Positions 42,661 through 52,706 of a DNA stretch of 54,220 nucleotides are shown here, one piece after another (the stretch's first letter is position 1; the number at the start of each line of letters is the position of its first letter). The notes below the pieces were generated by a model. It saw only the letters and a program-made list of their open reading frames with translations. It was not told the origin of the DNA and did no database searches. The translations under genes were made by a program, and so were the position numbers. The stretch covers positions 1 to 54,220 of the forward strand of contig JAPLOW010000132.1 in NCBI GenBank assembly GCA_026400555.1. The letters run 5' to 3'. Origin of the DNA: Hyphomicrobiales bacterium. Lineage in GTDB: Bacteria > Pseudomonadota > Alphaproteobacteria > Rhizobiales > Beijerinckiaceae.

Positions 42661-45600
42661 TCACGCTTTCCCAAATCCCCCTGCAGTCGGCGGAATCACC
42701 GTCACGGCCTCGCCGGCCTCGAGTACGGTCTGGTCGGAGCCTTTCAACTCGTCAATATGGCCATCGAGCCGGCGCACCAGCGTCTGCCCGACGAGGCCGT
42801 CGCCGCCGCCCATGAGGCCGCGCGGCGGGATCTGGCGGTGTTGGCTGAGGATGGCGCATTCCATGGTCTGGCGGAAGCGGATGGTGCGGCTGGTGCCGTC
42901 ACCCGCCGTCCATTGGCCCTTGCCGCCAGTGCCCTTGCGGATGTGGAAATCCTCCAGCACCACGGGAAAGCGCGTCTCGAAAATCTCGGGGTCGGTCAGG
43001 CGCGAGTTGGTCATGTGGACATGCACACCGTCGGTGCCATCAAAGCCGTCACCTGCGGGGGAACCCGAGCAGATCGTTTCATAATATTGGTAGGTGGCGT
43101 CGCCGAAGGTCAGGTTGTTCATCGTGCCTTGTGAGGTCGCGATGGCGCCCAGCGCGCCGAACAGGGCGTTGGTCACCGACTGGCTGACCTCGACATTGCC
43201 CGCCACCACCGCCGCCGGATATTCAGGCGACAGCATCGAATGCGGCGGGATGACGATGTTGATCGGTTTCAGGCAGCCTGCATTCATCGGGATGTCGTCA
43301 TCCACCATCACCCGGAAGACATAGAGCACGGCGGCGCGGGTCACCGGCGCGGGGGCGTTGAAATTGTCCGCCTGCTGAGGGCTGGTGCCGGTGAAATCGA
43401 CCCTCGCCTCGCGCGTCTTGCGGTCCACCGTGATCGCCACCTTGATCCGGCGGCCATTGTCCATAGCGAACAGGTATTCGCTGTCCTTGAGCCGGTCGAG
43501 CACGCGGCGCACGCTCTCCTCGGCATTGTCCTGCACATGGCCCATATAGGCCTGCACCACCTCGATCCCGAAGCTCTTGATGACCTTCTTAAGTTCCGAC
43601 ACGCCCTTCTCATTGGCGGCGATCTGGGCTTTGAGGTCCGCGACGTTCTGCGTGACATTGCGCACAGGGTACTTAGCGCCAGTGAGCAACGCCACCAGTT
43701 CCGCCTCGCAGAAACGGCCCTGATCGACGAGCTTGAAGTTGTCGATATAGACGCCCTCCTCCTCGATATGGGTGGCGAGCGGGCTCATCGAACCGGGGGC
43801 GACGCCGCCGACATCGGCGTGGTGGCCACGGCTGGCCACCCAGAACATCACGCGCTCGCCCTTTGGATCAAACACGGGCGTGCAGACGGTGATGTCTGGC
43901 AGGTGCGTGCCGCCATTGTAGGGTGCGTTGATCGCGTAGACATCGCCCGGGCGGATGACGGCATTCTGGCGGATAATCGTCTCGACGGATTTGTCCATCG
44001 AACCCAGATGCACCGGCATGTGCGGAGCGTTGGCAACGAGCGACGCGTTGTGGTCAAACACGGCGCAGGAGAAATCGAGCCGCTCCTTGATGTTGACGGA
44101 ATAGGCCGTGTTCTGGAGCGCCACGCCCATCTGCTCGGCGATCGACATGAACAGGTTGTTGAAGATCTCCAGCATCACCGGATCGGCCTTGGTGCCAACG
44201 GCGGCGCGGCGTTCCATAACGGCCTCGCGGGTCAGCACCACATGGTCCTTCGCCGTGAGTCGGCCCACCCAGCCGGGCTCGATCACGATGGTCTGGTTGG
44301 CCTCGATGATGATGGCGGGACCTGCCACTTTGGCGCCGGGCGCCATCGCCTCGCGCTTGACCACGACGGCGTCGTGCCAGGCGCCATGGCTGTAGAAACG
44401 CGTGGTCTCAGCCGCGCGCGGGGTGTGCTCGCTGGCGGCGGATGACGGCTCCGCAAAGCGGGCGCCGCCGCCGACAGCCTCGACCTCGACGGCCTCGATC
44501 ACCAGCGACTTTGAGGCATCGGTGAAGCCGAAGCGCGACTTGTGCTGGGCCTCGAACTCGGCCCGCATCTGCGCCGGATAAGCCTCGGCCACCGGCAGAG
44601 TCGTATCGGTACCGGCGTAGCGCACATGGGCGCGGACATGGACGGAGGTCTCGCCAGCCGGGACGCCCTGCGCTTCCATCTCGGCGCGGCAGGTGGCGGC
44701 AAGTTCCGCGGCGAGCTGGCGCAAGGCGACTGGCGCGTTCTCATCCAGCGGCACGTCCAGCGCCTTCTGGCGCACGGCGCGCACGTCTGCGAGGCCCATG
44801 CCGTAAGCGCTCAGCAGGCCGGAGAGCGGGTGCAGCAACACCGTGGTCATGCCAAGAGCGTCGGCGACCAGACAGGCGTGCTGACCGCCCGCGCCTCCAA
44901 AGCAATTCAGTGCATAGCGGGTGACATCATAGCCGCGCTGGACCGAAATCTTCTTGATCGCCTCGGCCATGTTGGCCACCGCGATCTGTATGAAGCCGTC
45001 GGCCACGTCTTCGGGCGCGCGGCCATCGCCAACCTTGCCAGCCATGTCGGCAAACTTGGCCTTGACCACGTCTGCATCGAGCGGATCAGCCTGCTTCGGA
45101 CCGAAGATCGAGGGGAAATAGGCCGGGATCAACTTGCCGACCATGACATTGGCATCGGTCACGGCCAGTGGGCCGCCACGACGATAGCAGGCAGGGCCGG
45201 GATTTGCGCCTGCGCTGTCAGGTCCGACGCGGAAGCGCGAACCGTCGAAATGCAGGATCGAGCCGCCGCCTGCCGCCACCGTGTGGATCAGCATCATCGG
45301 CGCGCGGATGCGAACGCCCGCAACCTCCGTCTCGAACGACCGCTCATAGGCGCCGTCATAATGCGCCACGTCTGTCGATGTGCCGCCCATGTCGAAGCCG
45401 ATGACTTCGCCAAAGCCGGCGGATTTGCCGGTTTCAGCCAGACCCACGACGCCACCTGCCGGGCCAGACAGGATCGCGTCCTTGCCCTGGAACAGGTTGG
45501 CGGCGGTGAGCCCGCCTGAGGACATCATGAACATCAGGCGTGCGCCCGAGCGCTCGACATCAAGCTCGCGCGCGACCTGCGCCACATACCGGCTGAGGAT

Positions 45601-46257
45601 TGGCGAGAGATAGGCGTCGACCACGGTGGTGTCGCCGCGCCCAACCAGCTTGATCAGCGGAGAGACCTCGTGGCTGACCGAAACCTGCGGGAACCCGATC
45701 TCGCGCGCGATCCTCGCCACTTGGGCTTCGTGTTCGGGAAAGCGGAAGGCGTGCATGAAGGCGATGGCGACGGCGCGGAAGCCGGCGTCATAGGCGCCCT
45801 GCAGGTCCTCGCGGACAATGGCGAGATCAGGCGCCTGCTCGACAACACCGTCGCTGAGCACGCGTTCGGCAACCTCGATGACCTGATCATAGAGTTGGTC
45901 CGGCTTGATGATCTTCTTGGCAAAAATCTTGGGGCGCGCCTGATAGCCGATGCGCAGCGCGTCACGAAAACCCTTGGTGATCACCAGCAGCGTCGGCTCG
46001 CCCTTGCGCTCCAGCAGCGCGTTTGTAGCGACCGTGGTGCCCATCCGCACTTCGCCGACAACACCGGCAGGAATGGGGTCTCCTGCCTTGAGGCCAAGCA
46101 GCGTGCGAATGCCATGCACCGCTGCGTCGGTGTACGCTTCCGGATTCTCGGACAGCACCTTGCGGGCATGCAGCCTGCGGGAAGGATCACGCCCGATCAC
46201 GTCAGTGAAGGTGCCGCCACGGTCGATCCAGAAATCCCAGCGCGAGGCAGATGACAT
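42661..46257 (-). CDS. fused 5-oxoprolinase / hydantoinase (HyuA-HyuB type)
   Basis: An 1198-residue ATP-dependent amidohydrolase of the 5-oxoprolinase/hydantoinase B superfamily. Residues 1-690 form the HyuA-like ATPase half ([20 protein letters not shown] near 8-27; [20 protein letters not shown] near 280; [20 protein letters not shown] near 445-464). From about 695 comes the HyuB-like half ([55 protein letters not shown]). Both halves appear complete. Known members open 5-oxoproline or hydantoin rings; the substrate is not determinable. It is divergent from a TRAP binding protein across 268 bases that carry two palindromic operator candidates. Confidence 0.9.
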   Translation of the reverse strand: MSSASRWDFWIDRGGTFTDVIGRDPSRRLHARKVLSENPEAYTDAAVHGIRTLLGLKAGDPIPAGVVGEVRMGTTVATNALLERKGEPTLLVITKGFRDALRIGYQARPKIFAKKIIKPDQLYDQVIEVAERVLSDGVVEQAPDLAIVREDLQGAYDAGFRAVAIAFMHAFRFPEHEAQVARIAREIGFPQVSVSHEVSPLIKLVGRGDTTVVDAYLSPILSRYVAQVARELDVERSGARLMFMMSSGGLTAANLFQGKDAILSGPAGGVVGLAETGKSAGFGEVIGFDMGGTSTDVAHYDGAYERSFETEVAGVRIRAPMMLIHTVAAGGGSILHFDGSRFRVGPDSAGANPGPACYRRGGPLAVTDANVMVGKLIPAYFPSIFGPKQADPLDADVVKAKFADMAGKVGDGRAPEDVADGFIQIAVANMAEAIKKISVQRGYDVTRYALNCFGGAGGQHACLVADALGMTTVLLHPLSGLLSAYGMGLADVRAVRQKALDVPLDENAPVALRQLAAELAATCRAEMEAQGVPAGETSVHVRAHVRYAGTDTTLPVAEAYPAQMRAEFEAQHKSRFGFTDASKSLVIEAVEVEAVGGGARFAEPSSAASEHTPRAAETTRFYSHGAWHDAVVVKREAMAPGAKVAGPAIIIEANQTIVIEPGWVGRLTAKDHVVLTREAVMERRAAVGTKADPVMLEIFNNLFMSIAEQMGVALQNTAYSVNIKERLDFSCAVFDHNASLVANAPHMPVHLGSMDKSVETIIRQNAVIRPGDVYAINAPYNGGTHLPDITVCTPVFDPKGERVMFWVASRGHHADVGGVAPGSMSPLATHIEEEGVYIDNFKLVDQGRFCEAELVALLTGAKYPVRNVTQNVADLKAQIAANEKGVSELKKVIKSFGIEVVQAYMGHVQDNAEESVRRVLDRLKDSEYLFAMDNGRRIKVAITVDRKTREARVDFTGTSPQQADNFNAPAPVTRAAVLYVFRVMVDDDIPMNAGCLKPINIVIPPHSMLSPEYPAAVVAGNVEVSQSVTNALFGALGAIATSQGTMNNLTFGDATYQYYETICSGSPAGDGFDGTDGVHVHMTNSRLTDPEIFETRFPVVLEDFHIRKGTGGKGQWTAGDGTSRTIRFRQTMECAILSQHRQIPPRGLMGGGDGLVGQTLVRRLDGHIDELKGSDQTVLEAGEAVTVIPPTAGGFGKA

Positions 46258-46407
46258 CCTGACAATCCTTATCCAGCAGTCTCGTCACCGGCCTTGTACC
46301 GGCGATCCCGGCGCAGTGTTTCGTCGCGCCACTGTGCCTTGCCGCATCGGGAGGACCGCCACAAGGTCGGCAACGGCCTTTTCGCGAGACATTTCCTAGC
46401 TTTAAGT

Positions 46408-46427
46408 ACAAAATGTCGATAAATTGT
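46408..46427. promoter_or_regulatory. imperfect 20-base palindrome in the oxoprolinase/TRAP divergent region
   Basis: The sequence ACAAAATGTCGATAAATTGT agrees with its own reverse complement at 14 of 20 positions, with intact ACAA/TTGT ends and a TCGA centre. It overlaps a TTGACA on the minus strand. Its AT-rich nature, location and symmetry fit an operator serving both genes; the regulator is not in this window. Confidence 0.4.
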
Positions 46428-46473
46428 CAATATAGCAAACTCCCCTTGCGGTGGAGCGATTTGTGGCCTGAAA

Positions 46474-46481
46474 TGGTACCA
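46474..46481. promoter_or_regulatory. TGGTACCA palindrome, GntR-type operator candidate
   Basis: A perfect eight-base palindrome in the context ATGGTACCAA, 45 bases before the TRAP gene start. FCD-type GntR regulators often bind TGGTACCA-like sites near transporters. An eight-base palindrome can also arise by chance. Confidence 0.35.
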
Positions 46482-46525
46482 AGGCCCGGACAATCCGGAA
46501 CTGATCGGGAGAGAGGATTTTTCAT

Positions 46526-47506
46526 ATGATTCAGCGCAGGACACTGCTCGGCGCCGCTTTCGGCGTTGCGCTTGCGGCGACAGCCACCTCGGCCATGGCC
46601 CAGACCAAATGGGACATGCCCACGCCCTATGCGGACGGCAATTTTCATACCGTGAATGTGCGCGCCTTTGCGGCCGAGATCGAGAAAGCCACGGGCGGCA
46701 AGCTCGCCATCACAGTCCATTCCAACGCATCACTGCTCAAGCTGCCTGAAATCAAGCGCGGCGTGCAGACGGGCCAGGTGCAGATTGGCGAGACGCTGAT
46801 TTCGACACTCGGCAACGAGGACACGATGTTCGCCTTCGATTCGGTGCCCGGCCTCGCCACCAGCTACGACGCCGCCCGCAAGCTCTACAATGCCGCCCGC
46901 CCACAGCTGGAATCGCGTTTCGCCAAGCAGGGGCTGATGATGCTCTATTCCGTTGCGTGGCCGCCGCAGGGCATCTACGCCAAGAAGGAACTGGCTTCGC
47001 TGGCAGACCTCAAGGGCGCCAAGTTCCGCGCCTACAACCCCGCCACCGCGCGCTTTGCCGATCTCATGGGCGCGTCCCCGATCACCGTGCAAGCGGCGGA
47101 AATCGCGCAGGCATTCCGCACCGGCGTGGCAGAGAGCATGATCTCGTCCGGCGCCACCGGCGTTGACACGCAGTCCTGGGACTATCTCACGCACTATTAC
47201 GACCTGTCCGCCTTCCTGCCGCAGAACGTGGTTGTCGTGAACAAGGCCGCCTTCGACGCCCTGCCGTCCGACGTCCGCGCTGCCGTCCTGGCCGCCGCCA
47301 AGGCTGCCGAGGATCGCGGCTGGGTCCAGTCCGCCGCGCTCAACGAGGGCTACAAGAAGACGATGGCCGAGAAGGGCATGAAGGTCCTTCCGCCGCCGGC
47401 CGCGATGGTCGCCGATGTCCAGCGCATTGGCGCCACCATGGCAGCGGAGTGGGCCGCGCGCGCAGGCGCCGATGGCGCCGCCGTGCTGGAAGCCTACCGC
47501 AAGTGA
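46526..47506 (+). CDS. TRAP transporter substrate-binding protein (DctP family)
   Basis: A 326-residue periplasmic binding protein. The signal peptide (MIQRRTLLGAAFGVALAATA, then TSAMA) has twin arginines and may be Tat- or Sec-exported. The DctP fold shows WDMPTPYADGNFHTVNVRAF, SNASLLKLPEIKRGVQTGQV near 72-91 and GIYAKKELASLADLKGAKFR near 151-170. The TRAP family Arg is near KFRAYNPATARFADLMGA. No membrane subunits (DctQ, DctM) are nearby; the convergent uvrC follows, so this is an orphan binding protein here. Divergence from the oxoprolinase suggests uptake of that enzyme's substrate. Confidence 0.9.
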   Translation: MIQRRTLLGAAFGVALAATATSAMAQTKWDMPTPYADGNFHTVNVRAFAAEIEKATGGKLAITVHSNASLLKLPEIKRGVQTGQVQIGETLISTLGNEDTMFAFDSVPGLATSYDAARKLYNAARPQLESRFAKQGLMMLYSVAWPPQGIYAKKELASLADLKGAKFRAYNPATARFADLMGASPITVQAAEIAQAFRTGVAESMISSGATGVDTQSWDYLTHYYDLSAFLPQNVVVVNKAAFDALPSDVRAAVLAAAKAAEDRGWVQSAALNEGYKKTMAEKGMKVLPPPAAMVADVQRIGATMAAEWAARAGADGAAVLEAYRK

Positions 47507-47513
47507 CGCAGCG

Positions 47514-47545
47514 GGGCGGCGTCAGGCGATGACCGGGCGCCGCCC
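47514..47545. terminator. hairpin between dctP and uvrC, possible bidirectional terminator
   Basis: GGGCGGCG (47514-47521) pairs perfectly with CGCCGCCC (47538-47545) in the 39 bases between the convergent 3' ends. No T-run is visible on either side. Confidence 0.5.
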
Positions 47546-49609
47546 TCAGTTCTCATGAAAATAATCGTGCACCGCCTTGGCGGTGGCGAGATTGACGCCG
47601 GGGGCCCTGGCCAGGTCGTCAAGCGATGCGCGCTGGATGGCCTTGAGTGTACCGAAGTGCAGCAGCAGCGCCCGTTTGCGGGTTGGCCCGATGCCGGCGA
47701 TCTCATCGAGTGGGTTCTTCATCGTGTCGCGCTTGCGCTTGGCGCGGTGCGAGCCAATGGCGAAACGGTGGGCCTCGTCGCGCAGGCGCTGGATGAAATA
47801 GAGCGCCGGATCGCGCGGGGGCAACTTGAACGGCTCGCGCCCCATGCCGAAGAAGGTCTCGCGCCCGGCATTGCGGTCCTCGCCCTTGGCGATCGCGACG
47901 AGCGGAACGTGGGCGGCGCCGATCTCGGCCATCACGGCGCGCGCCGCCTCGTACTGCCCCTTGCCGCCGTCAACGATGATCAGGTCGGGCCATGCCGGGA
48001 AGGCGGTGTCAGATGGGGAGGCTTCCCCGTCGCCGTCGGGGACCGCCGGGGATGAGACCGGATCCTCCGTTCCACTCTCCTTCACCAGCCGCGAAAAGCG
48101 CCGCGTCAGTACCTCGCGCATCATGCCGTAATCGTCGCCGGCGATGGTGCCCGCGCTGATGTTGAAGGTGCGGTAGTGTGTCTTCATGAAGCCGTCCGGC
48201 CCGGCCACGACCATGCCGCCGACCGCGTTGGTGCCCATGATGTGCGAGTTGTCGTAGACTTCGACACGGCGCGGGGCTCTTTCAAGACCGAAGGCGACGC
48301 CGAGCGCGGCCAGCAGCTTTGTCTGCGCCGTCGTGTCTGCCAGCTTGCGGCCGAGCGCTTCGCGGGCATTCTTCAGCGCCATCTCGACGAGATCGCGCTT
48401 TTCGCCGCGCCTGGGCGCCGCCACCTCGACCCTATGGCCCATGCGGGCGGAGAGTGCGGCAGCCAGCACCTCGACATCCTCGATCTCGTGGGAGATGAGC
48501 ACCAGCTTCGGCGCGGGCTTGTCATCGTAGAACTGGGCGATGATCGAGGCGAGCACCTCGGCGACCGGCTGGTTGCGGTCGGCGCGCGGAAACATGGCGC
48601 GGTTGCCCCAGTTCTGGAAATTGCGGAAAAAGAAGATCTCCACGCAGAACTGCCCGGCTTGCTCGTCGATGGCGAACACGTCCGCCTCCTGGACGCCCTG
48701 TGTGTTGATGTCTTGGCTGGAGGTCACGGCTGACAGCGCCGCCAGCCTGTCGCGGTAGCGCGCTGCCGTCTCGAACTCCATCGCCTCGGCGGCGTCTTGC
48801 ATCCGGCGGGCCAGTTCCTGCTTCACGCCGCTCGCGCGCCCGGACAGGAAGCTCTTTGCCTCCTGGGCCAGCCGGCCGTAGTCCTCGACCGAGATTTCGC
48901 CCGTGCACGGCGCGGCGCAGCGCTTGATCTGGAACAGCAGGCACGGGCGCGTGCGGTTGGCGTAGTAGCTGTCCGAGCAGGAGCGCAGCAGGAAGGCCTT
49001 CTGCAGCGCGTCGATCGTCCGCTTGACGGCCCAGGCCGAGGCGAAAGGCCCGAAATAGTCACCCTTGCGCTGACGAGAGCCCCGATGCTTGGTAATCTGG
49101 GGGGCTGCGTGATCGCCGGTGAGCAGGATGTAGGGGAAGGATTTATCGTCCCTGAGCAGCACGTTGTAGCGCGGCCTGAGCTGCTTGATCAGGTTCGATT
49201 CGAGCAGCAGCGCCTCGGTCTCCGTGCCGGTGGTGACGAACTCCATCTGGCTGGTTTCGGAGATCATCCGCGCCACCGCGTTGGTGTGCGCCCGCCCCGC
49301 CGCATATTGCCCGACGCGCTTCTTCAGGTTCTTCGCCTTGCCGATGTAAAGCACATCGCCGGCGGCGTCGAACATGCGGTAGACGCCGGGCGCGTTCGGC
49401 AGGTTGCGCACGAATCCGGCAATGACGGCGGTGCCGGCCTTCAGCTTTTCGGGGACGGCCTCAAGGTCGGCTTCAGGCGCCTCGTCCTCGACCGGGATGG
49501 CGTCGTCGAGCTCCAGCTCCTCGCTGTCCGGCATGTCGTCTGGTCGTTCGCGGCCCATGCTGCGCATGTAGGCAATTGTCCCCATCCTGTCATCTGGTCT
49601 GGTCCGCAT
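47546..49609 (-). CDS. uvrC: excinuclease ABC subunit C
   Basis: UvrC makes both incisions in nucleotide excision repair. The protein is up to 687 residues. After a variable acidic N-terminus ([20 protein letters not shown]), the GIY-YIG nuclease shows [20 protein letters not shown] near 74-93. A UVR motif lies near 265 ([20 protein letters not shown]). The RNase-H-like domain includes [20 protein letters not shown] near 425-444, and C-terminal helix-hairpin-helix motifs ([20 protein letters not shown]) end it. The start is uncertain: 49609 is the longest, with ATGs at 49585, 49567, 49558 and 49534. It is divergent from prs. Confidence 0.94.
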   Translation of the reverse strand: MRTRPDDRMGTIAYMRSMGRERPDDMPDSEELELDDAIPVEDEAPEADLEAVPEKLKAGTAVIAGFVRNLPNAPGVYRMFDAAGDVLYIGKAKNLKKRVGQYAAGRAHTNAVARMISETSQMEFVTTGTETEALLLESNLIKQLRPRYNVLLRDDKSFPYILLTGDHAAPQITKHRGSRQRKGDYFGPFASAWAVKRTIDALQKAFLLRSCSDSYYANRTRPCLLFQIKRCAAPCTGEISVEDYGRLAQEAKSFLSGRASGVKQELARRMQDAAEAMEFETAARYRDRLAALSAVTSSQDINTQGVQEADVFAIDEQAGQFCVEIFFFRNFQNWGNRAMFPRADRNQPVAEVLASIIAQFYDDKPAPKLVLISHEIEDVEVLAAALSARMGHRVEVAAPRRGEKRDLVEMALKNAREALGRKLADTTAQTKLLAALGVAFGLERAPRRVEVYDNSHIMGTNAVGGMVVAGPDGFMKTHYRTFNISAGTIAGDDYGMMREVLTRRFSRLVKESGTEDPVSSPAVPDGDGEASPSDTAFPAWPDLIIVDGGKGQYEAARAVMAEIGAAHVPLVAIAKGEDRNAGRETFFGMGREPFKLPPRDPALYFIQRLRDEAHRFAIGSHRAKRKRDTMKNPLDEIAGIGPTRKRALLLHFGTLKAIQRASLDDLARAPGVNLATAKAVHDYFHEN

Positions 49610-49769
49610 TCACCCCATGCGGCCATTCACAAACTTTGGTGCTGATCTGCGTGGACAGAGTCGACTCATACGGCCTGCACCGCTATGCAGCCGGATCATA
49701 TCCCGGCTGCCACGCTCTCTCTTGCGGTGGGCAGTTCACGTCGGTTCAGCGCGCCCAAGGCTCTCAGGC

Positions 49770-50714
49770 ATGTCCAACTCGATGAAACTGATCGCTGGCA
49801 ACTCCAACCGGCCGCTCGCCGAAGGTGTTGCAAGCTATCTGGGCCTGTCGCTGGCCAAGGCGCAGGTCAAGCGTTTCGCTGACATGGAGATTTTCGTCGA
49901 AATCCAGGAAAACGTGCGCGGCGAGGACGTGTTCATCCTGCAGAGCACCTCTTTCCCTGCCAACGACCATCTGATGGAGTTGCTGATTATCACGGATGCG
50001 CTGCGCCGTTCCTCGGCAAAGCGCATCACCGCTGTGCTCCCCTATTTTGGCTACGCCCGGCAGGACCGCAAGCCGGGGCCGCGCACGCCGATCTCGGCCA
50101 AGCTGGTCTCGAACCTGATCACCCATGCCGGGGCGGACCGCGTGCTGACGCTCGACCTGCATGCCGGCCAGATCCAGGGCTTTTTCGACATTCCCGTGGA
50201 CAATCTCTACGGCGCACCGATCATCGCCCGCGACATCAAGCAGCGCCTCCAGCTCAAGAACATCATGGTCGTCTCGCCCGATGTCGGCGGTGTGGTGCGC
50301 GCCCGCGCGCTGGCCAAGCGCATCGACGCGCCGCTCTCGATCGTCGACAAGCGCCGCGAGCGCGCCGGCGAGTCCGAGGTCATGAACATCATCGGCGATG
50401 TCGAGGGCTATAACTGCATCCTAATCGACGACATCGTCGATTCAGGCGGCACGCTCTGCAACGCTGCCGAAGCGCTGCTGAAGAACGGGGCCGCCGCCGT
50501 CTATGCCTATTGCACCCATGGCGTGTTCTCGGGCGGCGCGGTCAGCCGCATCTCGCAGTCAAAGATCAAAGAGTTCGTGGTGACGGACTCGATCATGCCG
50601 ACCGAAGCCGTCAAGGTCGCCCGCAACATCCGCACCCTGCCGATCGCCGATCTGCTTGGCGAGGCCATCAAGCGCACAGCCACCGAAAGCAGTGTATCGA
50701 GCCTGTTTGATTGA
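49770..50714 (+). CDS. prs: ribose-phosphate pyrophosphokinase
   Basis: Prs makes PRPP from ribose-5-phosphate and ATP for nucleotide, His and Trp synthesis. The 314-residue protein has [20 protein letters not shown] near residues 6-25, the flexible loop [20 protein letters not shown] near 95-114 and [18 protein letters not shown] near 129-146. The PRPP-binding loop [20 protein letters not shown] is near 219-238. The frame is open back to 49617, but the ATG at 49770 gives the family N-terminus. prs usually precedes rplY in these bacteria; here a four-gene sulfur island lies between them. Confidence 0.96.
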   Translation: MSNSMKLIAGNSNRPLAEGVASYLGLSLAKAQVKRFADMEIFVEIQENVRGEDVFILQSTSFPANDHLMELLIITDALRRSSAKRITAVLPYFGYARQDRKPGPRTPISAKLVSNLITHAGADRVLTLDLHAGQIQGFFDIPVDNLYGAPIIARDIKQRLQLKNIMVVSPDVGGVVRARALAKRIDAPLSIVDKRRERAGESEVMNIIGDVEGYNCILIDDIVDSGGTLCNAAEALLKNGAAAVYAYCTHGVFSGGAVSRISQSKIKEFVVTDSIMPTEAVKVARNIRTLPIADLLGEAIKRTATESSVSSLFD

Positions 50715-50822
50715 TCGGATGCCGTCCCTGCAAAGGGCTGTCGACGTCGAGGCACCGGAATCGCATGTCCTTGACGACGGGATCGCAGGCGCCCTGTTCA
50801 CCTTTGCTGATGACATCAGCGG

Positions 50823-51734
50823 TCAAACCATAGCGACAGCCAGGGCGGCCTCGGCGGTCTTCGCCTTCACCGGAATGCGCAGATAGCGCACACCATTGGC
50901 TTCCGCGTGGGAAAAGCGGCCTGCGCGGATATTGACCTGGATCGAGGGCAGCAGGAGCCGCGGGACAGCAAGCTTGGCGTCGCGCGCCTCCCGCATCGCG
51001 ACAAAGCTTTCCTCCGCGATGCCTTGCTTGACATGAACGTTCTGCGTGCGTTGCGCCGCAACGGTCGTCTCCCAGGCGAAGTGATCGCGTCCGGGCGCCT
51101 TGTAGTCATGGCACATGAACAGCCTTGTCTCCGGCGGCAGCGAGAGGACGCGCTGGATGGAGCGATAGAGCGTACGCGCATCGCCGCCCGGAAAATCCGC
51201 CCGCGCTGTCCCGAAATCAGGCATGAACAGCGTATCTCCGACGAACGCGGCATCCTCGATCAGATAAACGATGTCGGCAGGCGTATGCCCCGGCGTATGC
51301 AGGATGCCTGCCGTCATGCCGCCGATGCTGAAGCGATCCCCATCCTTGAACAGATGATCGAAATCACTGCCGTCCGGCTTGAGATCGGTCGCATCGAACA
51401 CTGGACGGAAGATGCGCTGGACGTCCTTGATGTGCTCGCCAATGCCGATACGCGCACCGGTTTTGGCCTTGATGTACGGTGAGCCGGAGAGATGGTCGGC
51501 ATGGGCGTGGGTCTCCAGCGCCCAGACGATCCGCAGCCCCTCCGCGGCGGCCTTGGCCAGGATCGTCTCGACGGAGCGCGTGTCGACCTCCCCAGCATTG
51601 GGATCATAGTCGAGCACCGGGTCGATGACGGCGGCCTCACGCGTCACTGGATCGGCGACGAGATAGCTGACCGTGTTGGTCGCTTCATCAAAGAAGGCGT
51701 GAATCAGGGGTTTGCGATCGGCGGGGCTGGGCAT
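50823..51734 (-). CDS. blh: persulfide dioxygenase-like MBL-fold protein (Blh / ETHE1 type)
   Basis: A 303-residue metallo-beta-lactamase-fold enzyme of the Blh/ETHE1 group, which oxidises glutathione persulfide to sulfite. The metal motif is ETHAHADHLSG near residues 74-84 (His76, His78, Asp80, His81), followed by GILHTPGHTPADIVYLIED near 144-162, FVGDTLFMPDFGTARADFPG near 165-184 and MCHDYKAPGRDHFAWE. The C-terminal 50 residues are a short extension instead of a full rhodanese. Divergent from bigR across 80 bases with a shared promoter region, as in known BigR loci. RBS AGAGGA precedes the ATG. Confidence 0.88.
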   Translation of the reverse strand: MPSPADRKPLIHAFFDEATNTVSYLVADPVTREAAVIDPVLDYDPNAGEVDTRSVETILAKAAAEGLRIVWALETHAHADHLSGSPYIKAKTGARIGIGEHIKDVQRIFRPVFDATDLKPDGSDFDHLFKDGDRFSIGGMTAGILHTPGHTPADIVYLIEDAAFVGDTLFMPDFGTARADFPGGDARTLYRSIQRVLSLPPETRLFMCHDYKAPGRDHFAWETTVAAQRTQNVHVKQGIAEESFVAMREARDAKLAVPRLLLPSIQVNIRAGRFSHAEANGVRYLRIPVKAKTAEAALAVAMV

Positions 51735-51759
51735 CGGAAAATCCTCTTGCAGGGGGCCG

Positions 51760-51788
51760 TTGACATTAATATCAGATGTATCTAAATA
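51760..51788 (+). promoter_or_regulatory. bigR promoter with probable operator
   Basis: TTGACA (51760-51765), 17 bases, TAAATA (51783-51788), 26 bases before bigR. The region is AT-rich against a GC-rich background and contains AGATGTATCT (51774-51783), an inverted repeat overlapping the spacer and -10. Autoregulation by BigR at this site would fit known homologues. Confidence 0.65.
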
Positions 51789-51814
51789 AGCAATAACTTA
51801 ATTAGAGAAATCCG

Positions 51815-52135
51815 ATGGGCACCAACTCTCCACAACTCGACAGGGAGACCTTCGAGGCCAACGCAATCGAGGTCGCGGCCACTCTGCGCGCCATTGCCAA
51901 CCAGCGGCGGCTGCAGATTCTGTGCCTGCTCATGGAAGGTGAAGCCACTGTCGGCACGCTGGTCGCGCGTGTCGGCATCAGCCAGTCGGCCTTGTCCCAG
52001 CATCTCGCCAAAATGCGCGACGAGGGGCTTCTGGCCTTCCGCCGCGAGAGCCAGACCCTCTGGTACCGAATCGCCGACGGCCGGATCCGTGAGCTGATGG
52101 CCGAACTCTACCGCCTCTATTGCCGCAAGGCCTGA
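51815..52135 (+). CDS. bigR: BigR/SqrR-type ArsR-family sulfide/persulfide-sensing repressor
   Basis: A 106-residue winged-helix repressor of the ArsR family. The DNA-binding region is GISQSALSQHLAKMRDEGLL near residues 59-78. Two cysteines, Cys37 (RRLQILCLLMEG) and Cys103 (LYRLYCRKA), sit at the positions of the thiol-switch pair in BigR and SqrR, which form a di- or polysulfide bond in response to reactive sulfur species and release DNA. The canonical metal-site cysteine box of ArsR is absent. It heads an operon with the rhodanese and TauE genes and is divergent from blh. Confidence 0.9.
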   Translation: MGTNSPQLDRETFEANAIEVAATLRAIANQRRLQILCLLMEGEATVGTLVARVGISQSALSQHLAKMRDEGLLAFRRESQTLWYRIADGRIRELMAELYRLYCRKA

Positions 52136-52159
52136 ACTGCCCACTGAAAGGAACGACCC

Positions 52160-52690
52160 ATGTCGATCAGACATATCTCGCCCGCTGAAGCCAACGTCCT
52201 GATGAGCAAAGGAGCCATGCTCGTCGACATCCGCGAGATCGACGAGCACCGCCGCGAGAACATTCCCGGCGCGCACCATCACGCCCTGTCCGGGATCGAA
52301 CGGCGGCCACCGAAGGCCGATGGCACGGTGATCTTTTATTGCCGCAGCGGGAACCGCACGATGGTGAACGCTGCCAAACTGGCCGCGGCGGTTCCAGGTG
52401 CGAAAGTCCACATCCTCGAAGGCGGGATCGAAGCCTGGCGCGATGCGGGGCTGCCGACCCGCAAGGACCCACGTCAACCCATCGAGTTGATGCGTCAGGT
52501 GCAGATTGGCGCCGGCTCGCTTGTGGCGGCGGGCTTTGCCCTGGGGGTGTTTGTCCATCCTGGATTCCACGCGCTGTCCGGCCTTGTCGGCACAGGCCTG
52601 ATTTTCGCCGGCGTGACGGGATTCTGCGGCATGGCGCGCCTTCTGGCGCTGGCGCCGTGGAATCGTGGCGCAACGGCGCCTGCAAGCTGA
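52160..52690 (+). CDS. rhodanese with C-terminal DUF2892 transmembrane region
   Basis: A 176-residue protein. Residues 1-105 form a rhodanese domain (ISPAEANVLMSKGAMLVDIR near 6-25; active-site loop FYCRSGNRTMVNA near 59-71, Cys61). Residues 112-165 contain two hydrophobic helices (GAGSLVAAGFALGVFV; LVGTGLIFAGVTGFCGMARL) typical of the DUF2892 region. It probably accepts sulfane sulfur at the membrane, next to persulfide oxidation by Blh. AAAGGA lies upstream of the ATG; 24 bases separate it from bigR and 16 from the exporter gene. Confidence 0.9.
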   Translation: MSIRHISPAEANVLMSKGAMLVDIREIDEHRRENIPGAHHHALSGIERRPPKADGTVIFYCRSGNRTMVNAAKLAAAVPGAKVHILEGGIEAWRDAGLPTRKDPRQPIELMRQVQIGAGSLVAAGFALGVFVHPGFHALSGLVGTGLIFAGVTGFCGMARLLALAPWNRGATAPAS

Positions 52691-52706
52691 TCAGGACACA
52701 TGTGCG

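Noticed and set aside
43240-44445. Plus-strand frame opposite the oxoprolinase gene
   Set aside because: Antisense shadow with no recognisable family.
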